Of a stretch of DNA of 64,000 nucleotides, positions 33,107-43,698 are shown one piece after another. Both the position numbers and the translations under genes were made by a program. The stretch comes from UBA6627 sp965248675 (GTDB lineage Bacteria > Chloroflexota > Dehalococcoidia > UBA2979), in assembly GCA_965248675.1 (NCBI GenBank), contig CBDFJZ010000008.1:1302001-1366000 (forward strand). The letters are read 5' to 3'. How positions within the stretch are numbered: position 1 is the stretch's first letter; the number at the start of each line of letters is the position of its first letter. Below the pieces are notes generated by a model. The model worked only from the letters and a program-made list of their open reading frames with translations. It had not been told where the DNA came from and did no database searches.

Positions 33107-34525
33107 ATGACAAGTATCTCGCGTGGGCGCGACGGCGCGTCTACGAGCCAACGTAATGATCGTGGTGAGGGACGGCGCCGCCGCCGATCGCGAAACGGTC
33201 GCCCCCCTCGCGACTGGGAACGCGAAGACGAGCAACAGCCGCCGAGCGATCCCGATGTCCCATCCGTCGATATCGCCGAACTCGATCAGCTCTCCCGCGA
33301 AGCGCTGATCGACACAGCAGTCGAAACCTTCGAGATCGAGAACGCCGGCGGCATGCCCCGGCACGAGCTGATCTACCGGGTGCTCCAGCGGCAGGCGCAG
33401 CGCAACGGAACGATCTTCTCCGGCGGCGTCATCAATATCGTCGACGACGGCTTCGGCTTCCTCCGCGGCGAGTCGCTGCGCCCTGGCCCGAACGACGTCT
33501 ACGTCTCGCAATCGCAGATCCGACGGTTCGGCCTGCGCCCCGGCGACTACGTGACCGGCCAGGTCCGAAATCCGAAGGATTCCGAGAAGTACTACGGCCT
33601 GCTCCGCGTCGAGGCCGTCAACGGCGTGGATCCCGAGGTCGCCAAGCGCCGCCCCGACTTCGACGGGCTCACGCCCATCTTCCCGAACAAGATGCTGCGC
33701 CTCTCGACCACCGCCGACGAGGTGAGCCAGCGAATGGTCGACCTGTTCGCGCCGATCGGCCGCGGACAGCGCGGCCTGATCGTGTCGCCGCCCAAGGCGG
33801 GCAAGACGATGCTGCTCCAGTCGCTCGCGCACGGCATCACCGCGAACCACCCCGACGTGCACCTGATGGTCTTCCTGATCGGCGAGCGCCCCGAGGAAGT
33901 CACCGAAATGCGCCGCTCCGTCAAAGGCGAGGTGATCGCCTCCACCTTCGACGAACCGGTCGAGGATCACACGCGCGTCACCGAGGCGGCGCTCGAGCGG
34001 GCGAAGCGCCTCGTCGAGAGCGGCACCGACGTCGTGATCCTGATGGACTCGATCACCCGCCTCACCCGCGCCTACAACACCAACATGCCGACCAGCGGTC
34101 GCACGCTCTCCGGTGGGATCGATCCAGTCGCCCTCTACCCGCCGAAACGCTTCTTCGGCGCCGCCCGCAACAGCGAAGAGGGCGGCTCGCTCACGATCAT
34201 CGCGACGTGCCTGATCGAGACCGGTTCGCGGATGGATGACGTCATCTTCGAGGAGTTCAAGGGCACCGGGAACATGGAGCTGCGGCTCGTCCGCCGCCTG
34301 GCCGAGAAGCGCGTCTACCCCGCGATCGACGTGCTCGGCTCCGGCACCCGTCGCGAAGACCTCCTGTTCGAGGAAGACGAGCTCAAGCAGATCTGGCTGC
34401 TCCGCCGGATGGCCTCGATGCTCGAAGAAGACAGCGGCGACGCCGCCGAGCGCGTGCTCGAGCGCGTCTCACGCACCGAGTCGAACGAGGAGTTCCTGAC
34501 CTCGCTCAAGGCAGGTGCGGTCTAG
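33107..34525 (+). CDS. rho: Transcription termination factor Rho
   Basis: A 472-residue hexameric RNA helicase that ends transcription. The N-terminal part is an Arg/Asp-rich extension followed by the Rho N-domain and an OB-fold RNA-binding domain (IVDDGFGFLRG), then the ATPase core with Walker A SPPKAGKT at about 224-231, LIGERPEEVTEM, and the secondary RNA-binding Q and R loops (MDSITRLTRAYN). Basic N-terminal extensions are common in high-GC lineages. It stands alone between a transaldolase and a wall-hydrolase gene. Confidence 0.95.
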   Translation: MTSISRGRDGASTSQRNDRGEGRRRRRSRNGRPPRDWEREDEQQPPSDPDVPSVDIAELDQLSREALIDTAVETFEIENAGGMPRHELIYRVLQRQAQRNGTIFSGGVINIVDDGFGFLRGESLRPGPNDVYVSQSQIRRFGLRPGDYVTGQVRNPKDSEKYYGLLRVEAVNGVDPEVAKRRPDFDGLTPIFPNKMLRLSTTADEVSQRMVDLFAPIGRGQRGLIVSPPKAGKTMLLQSLAHGITANHPDVHLMVFLIGERPEEVTEMRRSVKGEVIASTFDEPVEDHTRVTEAALERAKRLVESGTDVVILMDSITRLTRAYNTNMPTSGRTLSGGIDPVALYPPKRFFGAARNSEEGGSLTIIATCLIETGSRMDDVIFEEFKGTGNMELRLVRRLAEKRVYPAIDVLGSGTRREDLLFEEDELKQIWLLRRMASMLEEDSGDAAERVLERVSRTESNEEFLTSLKAGAV

Positions 34526-34539
34526 GCGGTTGCACGTAG

Positions 34540-34599
34540 GGCCTCCGACTGACGACTCTCAAGTAACAGCGTGCTAGCATGTCGCCGATCAGTCGGGCC
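34540..34599 (+). repeat. Inverted repeat between rho and the LysM-M23 gene
   Basis: GGCCTCCGACTGA (34540-34552) pairs with TCAGTCGGGCC (34589-34599), leaving a loop of about 36 bases. It may act as the rho 3' end or as part of a leader for the wall gene. The rest of the 203-base gap up to 34728 has GC-rich pairing potential but no motif that I can assign. Confidence 0.35.
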
Positions 34600-34728
34600 G
34601 TAGGTCCGTTCGCCGGTCGACCTGCTCCGAGGCGCCTCGTCAGCCTCGGGACCCATGGCAGGGTAGCGGAGGCGTGACCGATCCGCGGAACGATTCAGCC
34701 GTCGCGTCCTGAGCGTCGTGGCCGCGAG

Positions 34729-35868
34729 ATGCGGCGACGCGTCGTGCACCCAACGCCAGGACGCGGTGCGTCATCGCGACCCCTGCTCCACGCCGGCATC
34801 TTCGCCTCGATCTTCGCCCTCGTCGCCGTCATCGGGCTGTTCCCCGTGCGCTCAGGCGACGCCGCACTCGACCCACAGCTGAACGTGAATCAGCTCTCGT
34901 TCCCCGGCCTCGCCGCCTCCGCCCCGCTCGTCGCACAGACCGAGCTCCAGGCCTCACCGCAGCCCCTGACCGTCCACGCCCCTGAGGTCGCCGAAGGGAC
35001 CCTGCTCGGCGCCGACAACGTCACCAACGCGACCCTCCAACAGCGCGCCCTCGCCGCCGAGAACGCCTCCGTCGAAGTTGAAGACGCGGACACCCTGCAA
35101 ACCGCCCGCGTCGCGATGTACCGCAACTACGAGATCGAGCCCGGTGACACCATCACCTCGATCGCCGCGAAGTTCGATCTCGATCCGAACTACATCACGT
35201 GGAACAATCCCAACCTCGAAAACCCGAGCCGGCTGAGTCCCGGGGTGCAGGTGATCATCCCCTACGTGCCCGGCATCGTGCACGCCGTGGAGTTCGAGGA
35301 AACCTTGACCGACATCGCGCGCCGGTACGACGCCGAGACTCAGGATATTCTCGACTTCGCGGCTAACGACCTCCCGGATCCGAACCTGCTCGTGGCGAAC
35401 AATTTCATCTTTGTCCCGTACGGCCGCATCGTCCCCAGGCCGGCGCCGTCAATTCGCCCGGGAGCGGCCACGGCGCCACCGCCCCAGACCGGGAAATGGT
35501 TGTGGCCGCTCGGCATCGCCGGCACGCTGACCTCGCGCTGGGTCCCGTGGCACCCGCTTGGGATCGATATCGCGCTACCGACCGGCAACGAGGTGCTGGC
35601 CTCCAAGGGTGGTGTCGTGATCTTCGCGGGCGGAGACCCGTGGGTCGGGTACGGCTACCACATCAAGGTCGAACATGAAGGCGGTTGGGAGAGCACCTAC
35701 GCCCACCTGCGCGAAATCCCCGAGGGCATGACAAACGGGACCGTCGTCAATCAGGGGGACTTCCTGGCGTACAGCGGGAGCACCGGCAACTCGACCGGAC
35801 CCCACCTGCACTTCGAAACGCGCTACTACGGCGAGCCGCGCGACCCGATGGATCAGCTGCTGCCCTAG
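34729..35868 (+). CDS. Secreted LysM and M23 peptidoglycan hydrolase
   Basis: A 379-residue exported protein: an N-terminal membrane segment (about 20-45), two LysM-type wall-binding repeats (EIEPGDTITSIAAKFDL at about 138 and the following VEFEETLTDIARRYDAET), and a C-terminal M23 metallopeptidase with HPLGIDIA and GPHLHFE as the zinc ligands. It should cut peptide cross-bridges in peptidoglycan. A second M23 protein without LysM lies at 45743-46903. Confidence 0.9.
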   Translation: MRRRVVHPTPGRGASSRPLLHAGIFASIFALVAVIGLFPVRSGDAALDPQLNVNQLSFPGLAASAPLVAQTELQASPQPLTVHAPEVAEGTLLGADNVTNATLQQRALAAENASVEVEDADTLQTARVAMYRNYEIEPGDTITSIAAKFDLDPNYITWNNPNLENPSRLSPGVQVIIPYVPGIVHAVEFEETLTDIARRYDAETQDILDFAANDLPDPNLLVANNFIFVPYGRIVPRPAPSIRPGAATAPPPQTGKWLWPLGIAGTLTSRWVPWHPLGIDIALPTGNEVLASKGGVVIFAGGDPWVGYGYHIKVEHEGGWESTYAHLREIPEGMTNGTVVNQGDFLAYSGSTGNSTGPHLHFETRYYGEPRDPMDQLLP

Positions 35869-36549
35869 CTACCCGCGCGACTCCAACAGCGCGATCCGCC
35901 GCGAATCGCCCAGGCTCCGCCGGTTCACCGTCAGGCGCGACACCGCAGCTTCCGGCTCGCCACCGATCGCCTCGAGGAACGCGCTCAGCTCCTCGGAGTC
36001 CCCGTTCGCCGCCGCCTGGTACGCCACTGGAATCACCATCTTCGGCTCGATCGCGCGCACCACGCGCGCCGCGCCTTCCGGATCGAGGCCGCCCGGCAGC
36101 GCGATCGGCATGATCACGATCTCCACCCCGGCCAGCGCCTCTGCCTGCGGCGGCGTCGGCGGCTGGCCGAGCCCGCCGAGGTGCGCAAAGCGCAACTCCT
36201 CCGCCTGCCAGGTGTAGAGCGTCGTCGCCTCGGGCGGCTCGGACGCCTCGCGATCGGCATCCCCGAGGTCCTCGGTGCCCTCGGTGTCCACCGTGGGCCA
36301 GAGCGCGCGTACGCCCTCGATCTGAACACCCTGGATCTCGTACTCGCCGGGCCCGTCGACCACGATCGGCTCGCCCTTGATCCCCTTCACGTGGTTGTGA
36401 TGCGGATGCGTCGCGCGGCTGATCGCCGCCACCTCGCCGCCGGGGCGCCCCATATCGAGGCCCCCCGACCGGTCCGTCGGGTCGAAGACCACCGCCGCCT
36501 GGCGAGTGCGAACGCGCACCGCCGCATGACCGAGCCAGGTGATATCCAC
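35869..36549 (-). CDS. MBL-fold hydrolase-like protein with altered metal motif
   Basis: A 226-residue metallo-beta-lactamase-fold protein starting DITWLGHAAVRV, as in UPF0173/UlaG-like hydrolases. The usual HxHxDH metal motif reads HPHHNH (His48, His50, Asn52, His53), so the metal-2 Asp is Asn. A stretch rich in Glu and Asp around residues 90-110 interrupts the fold. GTG at 36549 with a GGGAG box gives the normal N-terminus. It is convergent with the LysM-M23 gene. Activity on a small molecule is plausible but weakened by the Asn change. Confidence 0.75.
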   Translation of the reverse strand: MDITWLGHAAVRVRTRQAAVVFDPTDRSGGLDMGRPGGEVAAISRATHPHHNHVKGIKGEPIVVDGPGEYEIQGVQIEGVRALWPTVDTEGTEDLGDADREASEPPEATTLYTWQAEELRFAHLGGLGQPPTPPQAEALAGVEIVIMPIALPGGLDPEGAARVVRAIEPKMVIPVAYQAAANGDSEELSAFLEAIGGEPEAAVSRLTVNRRSLGDSRRIALLESRG

Positions 36550-36659
36550 GGTCGCTCCCAATCGGGAAACAGGGCCACGGGGAAGCGGTTCACAGCAGCG
36601 GCGCCATCGTATCGAGGCACCCCGAAACGAACCAACCTCAGACCGGTCGAAACGCCCGG

Positions 36660-37991
36660 CTAGACGGGCTCCTCCGGGATCGCCAGCACCTCGCCGGCCT
36701 CGGGCGGCTCGAACGGGCGCATCGCCCGCGGGTGCGCCAGCATGATCGCCGCGTTGTGCGCCCAGCCGGTCGCGTTCACCAGGCAAACCAGCACGTGATC
36801 GTCGCGAATGCCCTTCGCGTTGCCATCGAGGTCGACCTCGGCGTCCTCGTCATCGAGGTTGAGCGTCGGCGGGATCTTCCCGCGGTGCATCGCCTCGAGC
36901 ATCGCCGCCAGCGTGAGCGGCCCCGACGCAGCGAGGAGGTGCCCGGTGTGCCCCTTGAGCGCCGGCGAGTAGAGGTGATGGCGCGCCGCCGCACCGAAGA
37001 TCCGATGCACGCCGCGCGCCTCCGCGCGATCACCGTCGACGCTGCCCGCTGCATGAAGCGCGACCACGTCGACCTCGGCCTGAATCCGGCCGCTCGACAC
37101 CAGCGCGAGCTGCAGCGCGTGGCCGATCTGGACCGCGTCCATCGCCGGCGTGCCGCCTTCGCCGGGCGAGAACGTCATGCCCTCGCCCTCGATCTCCGCC
37201 AGCACCTTCACCCCCCGCGCTTCGGCGACCTCGAGCGCCTCGAGGGTGACCAGCGCGGCGCCCTCGCCAAGCACCAGGCCGTCGCGCGCGGCGTCCAGCG
37301 GTCGCGAGGCGGCGGCCGGATCGTCGTTGCGCGTCGAGAGCGTGCCGGTGCCCTGGAACGCTGCCAGCGTCAGCGGCGTAATCGGCGCCTCCGCGCCCCC
37401 GGCGACCGCCACGAGCGCGTCGCCACGGCGGATCATCTCCGCCGCCTCGATGATCGCCGTCAGCCCGCCCGCGGACCGGTTCTCGATCTGCAGCGCCGGA
37501 CCAGTCGTCCCGAGCAGCGCAGCGACGCGGTCAGCCGGCGCATGCGGCCGAGCATGCTCGGCTAGCGTGGCGGCCGCGCCGTCGATGTCGCCCGCCGCGA
37601 CGGCGCGCGCCCCCTCGAGCAGACGATCCTCCTCCGGGCGCTCGGATGCGATCACCACCGCTACTTGCCCGCTGTTCTGCGGCGTGAACGTCAGCCCCGC
37701 GCCCTGCACGGCGGAGAGCGCCGCGCTCACCGCGAATCGCGATCGCAGATCGAGGCCGGACCAGTAGGCCTCGTCGAAGCGCTCGTCGCGCTCGAGCGCG
37801 TCGGGCGCCTCCGCCGCGATCCGCGTCGCGAACTTCGAGGCGTCGAAACGGGTGATCGGACCAACGCCCGATCGCCCCTCTTCGATCGCCTCCCACAGCT
37901 CGCCGGTCGTCCGCCCCAGCGAGCACACGACGCCGACGCCGGTGATCACAACGCGACGGCGCGGCGCCTCGGAGCTGGCCTCTCTGACCAT
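36660..37991 (-). CDS. Beta-ketoacyl-ACP synthase II homologue lacking the catalytic Cys
   Basis: A 443-residue thiolase-fold protein of the FabF type with VVITGVGVVCSLG, RPLDAARDGLVLGEGAA and an active-site His313 (LHAAGS), Lys346 and His351 (KGHTGH). The nucleophile site, normally TACAT or similar, reads ENRSAGG, so the Cys is Ser173. This resembles chain-length factors and KSQ-type decarboxylating partners, which also replace the Cys. It starts 26 bases after fabH and is probably co-expressed with it. A role as decarboxylase or as a subunit of a heterodimer is inference. Confidence 0.82.
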   Translation of the reverse strand: MVREASSEAPRRRVVITGVGVVCSLGRTTGELWEAIEEGRSGVGPITRFDASKFATRIAAEAPDALERDERFDEAYWSGLDLRSRFAVSAALSAVQGAGLTFTPQNSGQVAVVIASERPEEDRLLEGARAVAAGDIDGAAATLAEHARPHAPADRVAALLGTTGPALQIENRSAGGLTAIIEAAEMIRRGDALVAVAGGAEAPITPLTLAAFQGTGTLSTRNDDPAAASRPLDAARDGLVLGEGAALVTLEALEVAEARGVKVLAEIEGEGMTFSPGEGGTPAMDAVQIGHALQLALVSSGRIQAEVDVVALHAAGSVDGDRAEARGVHRIFGAAARHHLYSPALKGHTGHLLAASGPLTLAAMLEAMHRGKIPPTLNLDDEDAEVDLDGNAKGIRDDHVLVCLVNATGWAHNAAIMLAHPRAMRPFEPPEAGEVLAIPEEPV

Positions 37992-38017
37992 GGCTACAGG
38001 TATACCGGAGGGTGCGG

Positions 38018-39052
38018 TTAGCGGGCGGTCGCCACCTCCGCGACCGGCGCGGCCTCGACCGCGATCGTCCGCTGCCGCGCCCACTCGACCACGGCCGCGC
38101 CCCAGGTGAGCCCGGCGCCGATCGTCGTCAGCAGCACGCGATCGCCCGGTTGCAACCATCCCGCGGCCTGAGCCTCTGCCAGAGCGATCGGGATTGTCGC
38201 GCTCGACGTGTTGCCGTACCGGTCGACGGTAATCATCATTCGCTCGCTAGCGACGCCGAGTGCACGCGCCGCGGCGGTCATGATCCTCAGGTTCGCCTGG
38301 TGTGGCACGAATAGATCGATCTCGTCGATCGAGATCCCCGCGGCGGCCAGCGCCTGCCGGCACGAGGAGGCCATCTCGGTGACCGCCGCGCGGAACAGCG
38401 CGCGCCCGTCCATCACGATCCGCGCTTCCTGCTCGAGCAGGCCTCGAGGCGACGCCGGGCCGCCGGCGTAGACCACGTTCGCGCGGCCACCGTCGGAACG
38501 AAGCACGACCTCATCGATCGCGCCCGGCTCACCGGGGATCGCCGGCTCCAGCAATGAGGCGCCGGCGCCGTCGCCGAACAGCACGCAAGTGCCGCGGTCG
38601 GTCCAGTCGAGGAGCCGCGTGATCGCCTCGGTGCCAATCACGACGACGCGTCGCGCCGTCCCGTTCTTGATGAACTGGCTTCCAATGTTCAACCCCATCA
38701 GATAGCTGGCGCAGGCCGCGTTGACGTCGAACGACGCCGCCCGATCCGCGCCGATCGCGGCCTGGATGCGCGTCGCCACCGCCGGGAACATCCCGTCCGG
38801 CGAGCAGGTACGGGCAATCACGTAGTCGATCTCGCGTGGATCGACGTCCGCCGCGGCGAGCATCCGGCGCCCCGCCTCAGCGCCCAGCGTGCTCGCCGGC
38901 TCCTGCGGGGCCGCGATCCTCCGCTCACGGATGCCCGTGCGCCTGGTGATCCACTGATCGTTGGTGTCCACGAGACGTTCGAGGTCGGCGCTCGTCATCA
39001 CCCGATCGGGCAGATACGCGCCGGTAGTGGTGATCCGAGCGGCCTCGGTCAT
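38018..39052 (-). CDS. fabH: Beta-ketoacyl-ACP synthase III
   Basis: A 344-residue KAS III, the enzyme that starts fatty-acid chains from acyl-CoA and malonyl-ACP. The catalytic triad is complete: Cys114 in NAACASY, His251 in PHQANLRI and Asn281 in GNTSSATIP. The ATG at 39052 fits the start of the fold better than the one seven codons earlier. It precedes the Cys-less FabF homologue, and no other fatty-acid gene is nearby. Confidence 0.92.
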   Translation of the reverse strand: MTEAARITTTGAYLPDRVMTSADLERLVDTNDQWITRRTGIRERRIAAPQEPASTLGAEAGRRMLAAADVDPREIDYVIARTCSPDGMFPAVATRIQAAIGADRAASFDVNAACASYLMGLNIGSQFIKNGTARRVVVIGTEAITRLLDWTDRGTCVLFGDGAGASLLEPAIPGEPGAIDEVVLRSDGGRANVVYAGGPASPRGLLEQEARIVMDGRALFRAAVTEMASSCRQALAAAGISIDEIDLFVPHQANLRIMTAAARALGVASERMMITVDRYGNTSSATIPIALAEAQAAGWLQPGDRVLLTTIGAGLTWGAAVVEWARQRTIAVEAAPVAEVATAR

Positions 39053-39195
39053 CTTCGATCCACCTGACAGCAACCCACTAAGGTCGCGGCCGACATCTCA
39101 CACCGCCAGGTGGCGTTCGCGTGCGATCACTGACCGGGTTCTCTCTCGAATTGGTCGGCCCCCTCGACGAGCTGACCGCGTCAGGGGCACGTTCG

Positions 39196-39224
39196 TTGAC
39201 CTGATTCCAGTGCCCGAATACAAT
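39196..39224 (+). promoter_or_regulatory. SigmaA-type promoter of the hrcA operon
   Basis: TTGACC at 39196-39201 and TACAAT at 39219-39224 with a 17-base spacer form a near-consensus housekeeping promoter. The CIRCE operator begins 12 bases after the -10 box, so HrcA bound there would cover the transcription start. Confidence 0.85.
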
Positions 39225-39236
39225 CGAAACCAGCAA

Positions 39237-39263
39237 TTAGCACTCTCTACCCGAGAGTGCTAA
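39237..39263 (+). promoter_or_regulatory. CIRCE operator (HrcA binding site)
   Basis: TTAGCACTC, nine bases, GAGTGCTAA: a perfect match to the CIRCE inverted repeat. It lies 12 bases upstream of the hrcA GTG start and just after the promoter, so HrcA should repress its own operon and release it on heat shock. Confidence 0.97.
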
Positions 39264-39275
39264 CGGAGGGAACGC

Positions 39276-40286
39276 GTGCTCACCGACCGCCGCTCAGCGA
39301 TCTTGGGACTCGTCATCGGTGAGTACATCGAGACGGCGATTCCCGTGAGTTCTCGCGCGCTGGTCAATCGACACAGTCTCGACGTCTCCACGGCCACGAT
39401 CCGCAACGAGCTCGCCCGCCTCGAAGAGGACGGCTACATCACCCACCCCTACACGTCCGCCGGCCGCGTGCCGTCGGATCGCGGCTACCGCCATTACGTC
39501 GAGGTGCTGATGGCGGAGGAGCCCGTCGGCGCCGACGAACAGCGGACCATCGAGCATCAGTTGCACCAGGTCCGCGGCGGCCTCGATGAGTGGCTCAGCC
39601 TGACCGCCACGATCCTCGCCGGCGCCGTCGAGAGCGTCGCCGTCGTCACGCGACCGCGCGCGGATGACGCGCGTCTCAAGCACGCCCAGCTCGTCGAGTT
39701 GCACGGCGATCTCTCGCTGCTGGTCGCCGTGATGGACGACGGCCGTGTCCGCCAGAGCGTCCTCTCGCTGTCGCGGCCGCTCACCCAATCTCAGCTCAAC
39801 GTGCTCGCGGAGCAGCTCAACCAGCAGCTCGGCGGCGCCGACCGTGCCGCCGCGCTGGCGACCGCCGACGGCCTCGAGGATCCCGACGAGGCGGCGATCA
39901 CCACTGCCATCGCCGAGCTGATCGGCGAGCAACGCGTCGCCGAGGAAACCTACCTGGACGGCCTCCAGAGCGTCCTCCAGCAGCCCGAGTTCAGCGAGGT
40001 CGAACGGCTACGCGACGCGGTCGACCGGCTGAACGCCTACGACGTGCGCGGCCTCGTCGAGCTGGCCGGCGAGGCCGATCCCGGCGAGACCCGCGTGCTG
40101 ATCGGCGAGGAGCACGGCGACGAGGCGATGCGCGACTGGAGCGTGGTCGTCGCCACCTACGGGGACGACGAGACCAGCGGCACGGTTGCCGTGCTCGGCC
40201 CGACACGAATGCACTACCAGCGGTCGATCCCACGGGTGCGCTATGTCGCATCGCTGATGAGTTCGCTGCTCCAGGACGTGCGCTAG
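39276..40286 (+). CDS. hrcA: Heat-inducible transcription repressor HrcA
   Basis: A 336-residue repressor of class I heat-shock genes. The winged-helix N-terminus contains VSTATIRNELARLEEDGYI and HPYTSAGRVPSDRGYRHYV, the family signature, followed by the dimerisation and inserted domains. The GTG start at 39276 has a GGAGGG box and directly follows its CIRCE operator. HrcA folding depends on GroE chaperones, which links repression to chaperone supply. Confidence 0.95.
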   Translation: MLTDRRSAILGLVIGEYIETAIPVSSRALVNRHSLDVSTATIRNELARLEEDGYITHPYTSAGRVPSDRGYRHYVEVLMAEEPVGADEQRTIEHQLHQVRGGLDEWLSLTATILAGAVESVAVVTRPRADDARLKHAQLVELHGDLSLLVAVMDDGRVRQSVLSLSRPLTQSQLNVLAEQLNQQLGGADRAAALATADGLEDPDEAAITTAIAELIGEQRVAEETYLDGLQSVLQQPEFSEVERLRDAVDRLNAYDVRGLVELAGEADPGETRVLIGEEHGDEAMRDWSVVVATYGDDETSGTVAVLGPTRMHYQRSIPRVRYVASLMSSLLQDVR

Positions 40287-40324
40287 CGAACATCGCGCCC
40301 GGAATCACGGTGGGGTCACCGGAT

Positions 40325-40876
40325 ATGAGCGACGAGCCACTGCAGGATGCGAGTGCGCTGGACGAAGCCGCGGCAGGCGCGGCCACGCCTGTCTCCGAGC
40401 CAACGATCGAGAGTCTCCAAGTTCAGGTCGCCGCACTCGAGCAGGCGCAGGCGCGCGCCGTCGCTGACTACCGCAACCTGGAGCGCCGCACGATCGAAGG
40501 TCGGGCCGAGCTCCGCCGCCTCACCGCGGCGTCTGTGATCATCAACCTCCTGCCCGTCCATGACGATCTGGCCCGAGCGATCGAGGCCGTCGCGCACGAC
40601 ATCGCCGAGCACGAGTGGGTCGCCGGCATCGAGCTGATCCGCGACAAGTTCCGAGGCGTTCTCGACGCCACCGGAGCCCACGAGGTGGAGGCGCTCGGCA
40701 AGCCGTTCGATCCGCGCTTCCACGAAGCGATCGGTTACGCGGCGGGCCCAGACGGGCAGGTCGTACACGTCATGCAATCCGGCTGGGCGATCGACGAGCA
40801 CGTCGTCCGTCCGGCGATGGTGATGGTCGGAAACGGGGACGCTCCCGGAGCGCCCGCAACGGACGATCCGAGGTAA
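40325..40876 (+). CDS. grpE: Nucleotide exchange factor GrpE
   Basis: A 183-residue DnaK co-chaperone: acidic N-terminus, long coiled coil (about 30-80, with ALEQAQARAVADYRNLERR), and the C-terminal beta domain with GKPFDPRFHEAIGY and VHVMQSGW. The ATG at 40325 gives the usual start; an in-frame GTG five codons earlier is possible. Second gene in the CIRCE-controlled operon. Confidence 0.93.
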   Translation: MSDEPLQDASALDEAAAGAATPVSEPTIESLQVQVAALEQAQARAVADYRNLERRTIEGRAELRRLTAASVIINLLPVHDDLARAIEAVAHDIAEHEWVAGIELIRDKFRGVLDATGAHEVEALGKPFDPRFHEAIGYAAGPDGQVVHVMQSGWAIDEHVVRPAMVMVGNGDAPGAPATDDPR

Positions 40877-40950
40877 CAGCACGCCCGCGCCCGGCGACGT
40901 TCGATCGCCGGCGCACCAGACAACCCCGCGCTCAACGAAGGACCCCTCCC

Positions 40951-42870
<1,920 letters not shown>

Positions 42871-42879
42871 CAGCCCACC

Positions 42880-43602
42880 ATGAACCCGCACTTCGAGTTC
42901 GATCAGGTTTACAACTTCCGCGACATGGGCGGACACCGCGCCGCGGACGGCCGCACCGTCCGCTGGCGCCGCCTGTTCCGATCCGGCGAGCCGCTACGCA
43001 TGTCGGACGCCGAGGCGAAACAGCTCCGCGAGGAAGTTCCGATCGCCACCGTGATCGACCTGCGTAGCGAAGGCGAGGCCAACCATCCGAGGGGCCTCGG
43101 CCCGCTCGTCGACGCATCGGTGACGCGCCACCACTTCCCGATGGGCGATCCACGCTCCAAGTACAACGCGCGGGCGGCGGGCGCCTGGGACCCGCGGTAC
43201 CAGGACCTGCTCGAGGAGCGCGGAGCGGTCTGGGCGTCCGCGGTGCGACTGCTCGCCGAGGAGGACGCCTACCCGGCAGTCTTCCACTGCGTGACCGGTA
43301 AGGACCGAACCGGCGTCCTCGGCGCGCTGATCCTCGGGGTGCTCGGCGTCGATGAGGCGACGATCCTCGAAGACTTCGCGCTGAGCCAGCGCGGGATGGA
43401 TCGCCTGATCGCCGACCTCCGGGCGCGCGGCAAGATCACGGAGGAGATCCCGCCGAACCCGGCGCTCGCCGTCCCGGTCGGGGCGATGGAGGCGATGCTC
43501 GACGCGCTGCGCACGAAGCACGGCGACGCGGCGACGTTCCTCGGGAGACACGACGTCGATGATCTGACCCTAGAGCGGCTCGCTGAGCTGCTTCTCGAAT
43601 AA
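42880..43602 (+). CDS. Tyrosine-phosphatase-like protein (Y_phosphatase3) inside the dnaK operon
   Basis: A 240-residue phosphatase-fold protein. The Cx5R loop is HCVTGKDRTG at about residues 132-141 with catalytic Cys and Arg, and the N-terminal NFRDMGGHRAADGRTVRWRRLFRSG segment marks the Y_phosphatase3 family, which acts on phosphotyrosine, phosphoinositides or lipids. It starts 9 bases after dnaK and comes before dnaJ, an unusual place. Its substrate is unknown; a role in stress signalling is speculative. Confidence 0.85.
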   Translation: MNPHFEFDQVYNFRDMGGHRAADGRTVRWRRLFRSGEPLRMSDAEAKQLREEVPIATVIDLRSEGEANHPRGLGPLVDASVTRHHFPMGDPRSKYNARAAGAWDPRYQDLLEERGAVWASAVRLLAEEDAYPAVFHCVTGKDRTGVLGALILGVLGVDEATILEDFALSQRGMDRLIADLRARGKITEEIPPNPALAVPVGAMEAMLDALRTKHGDAATFLGRHDVDDLTLERLAELLLE

Positions 43603-43698
43603 CCGAGTCCAACGGCGTTCGCTGACGATGAGGCCTCGCGTGGCGCTGGTAAACTTGGGGTTGGCGCACCGTCCGTTCGCCGCGAACGCAAACTCCGG

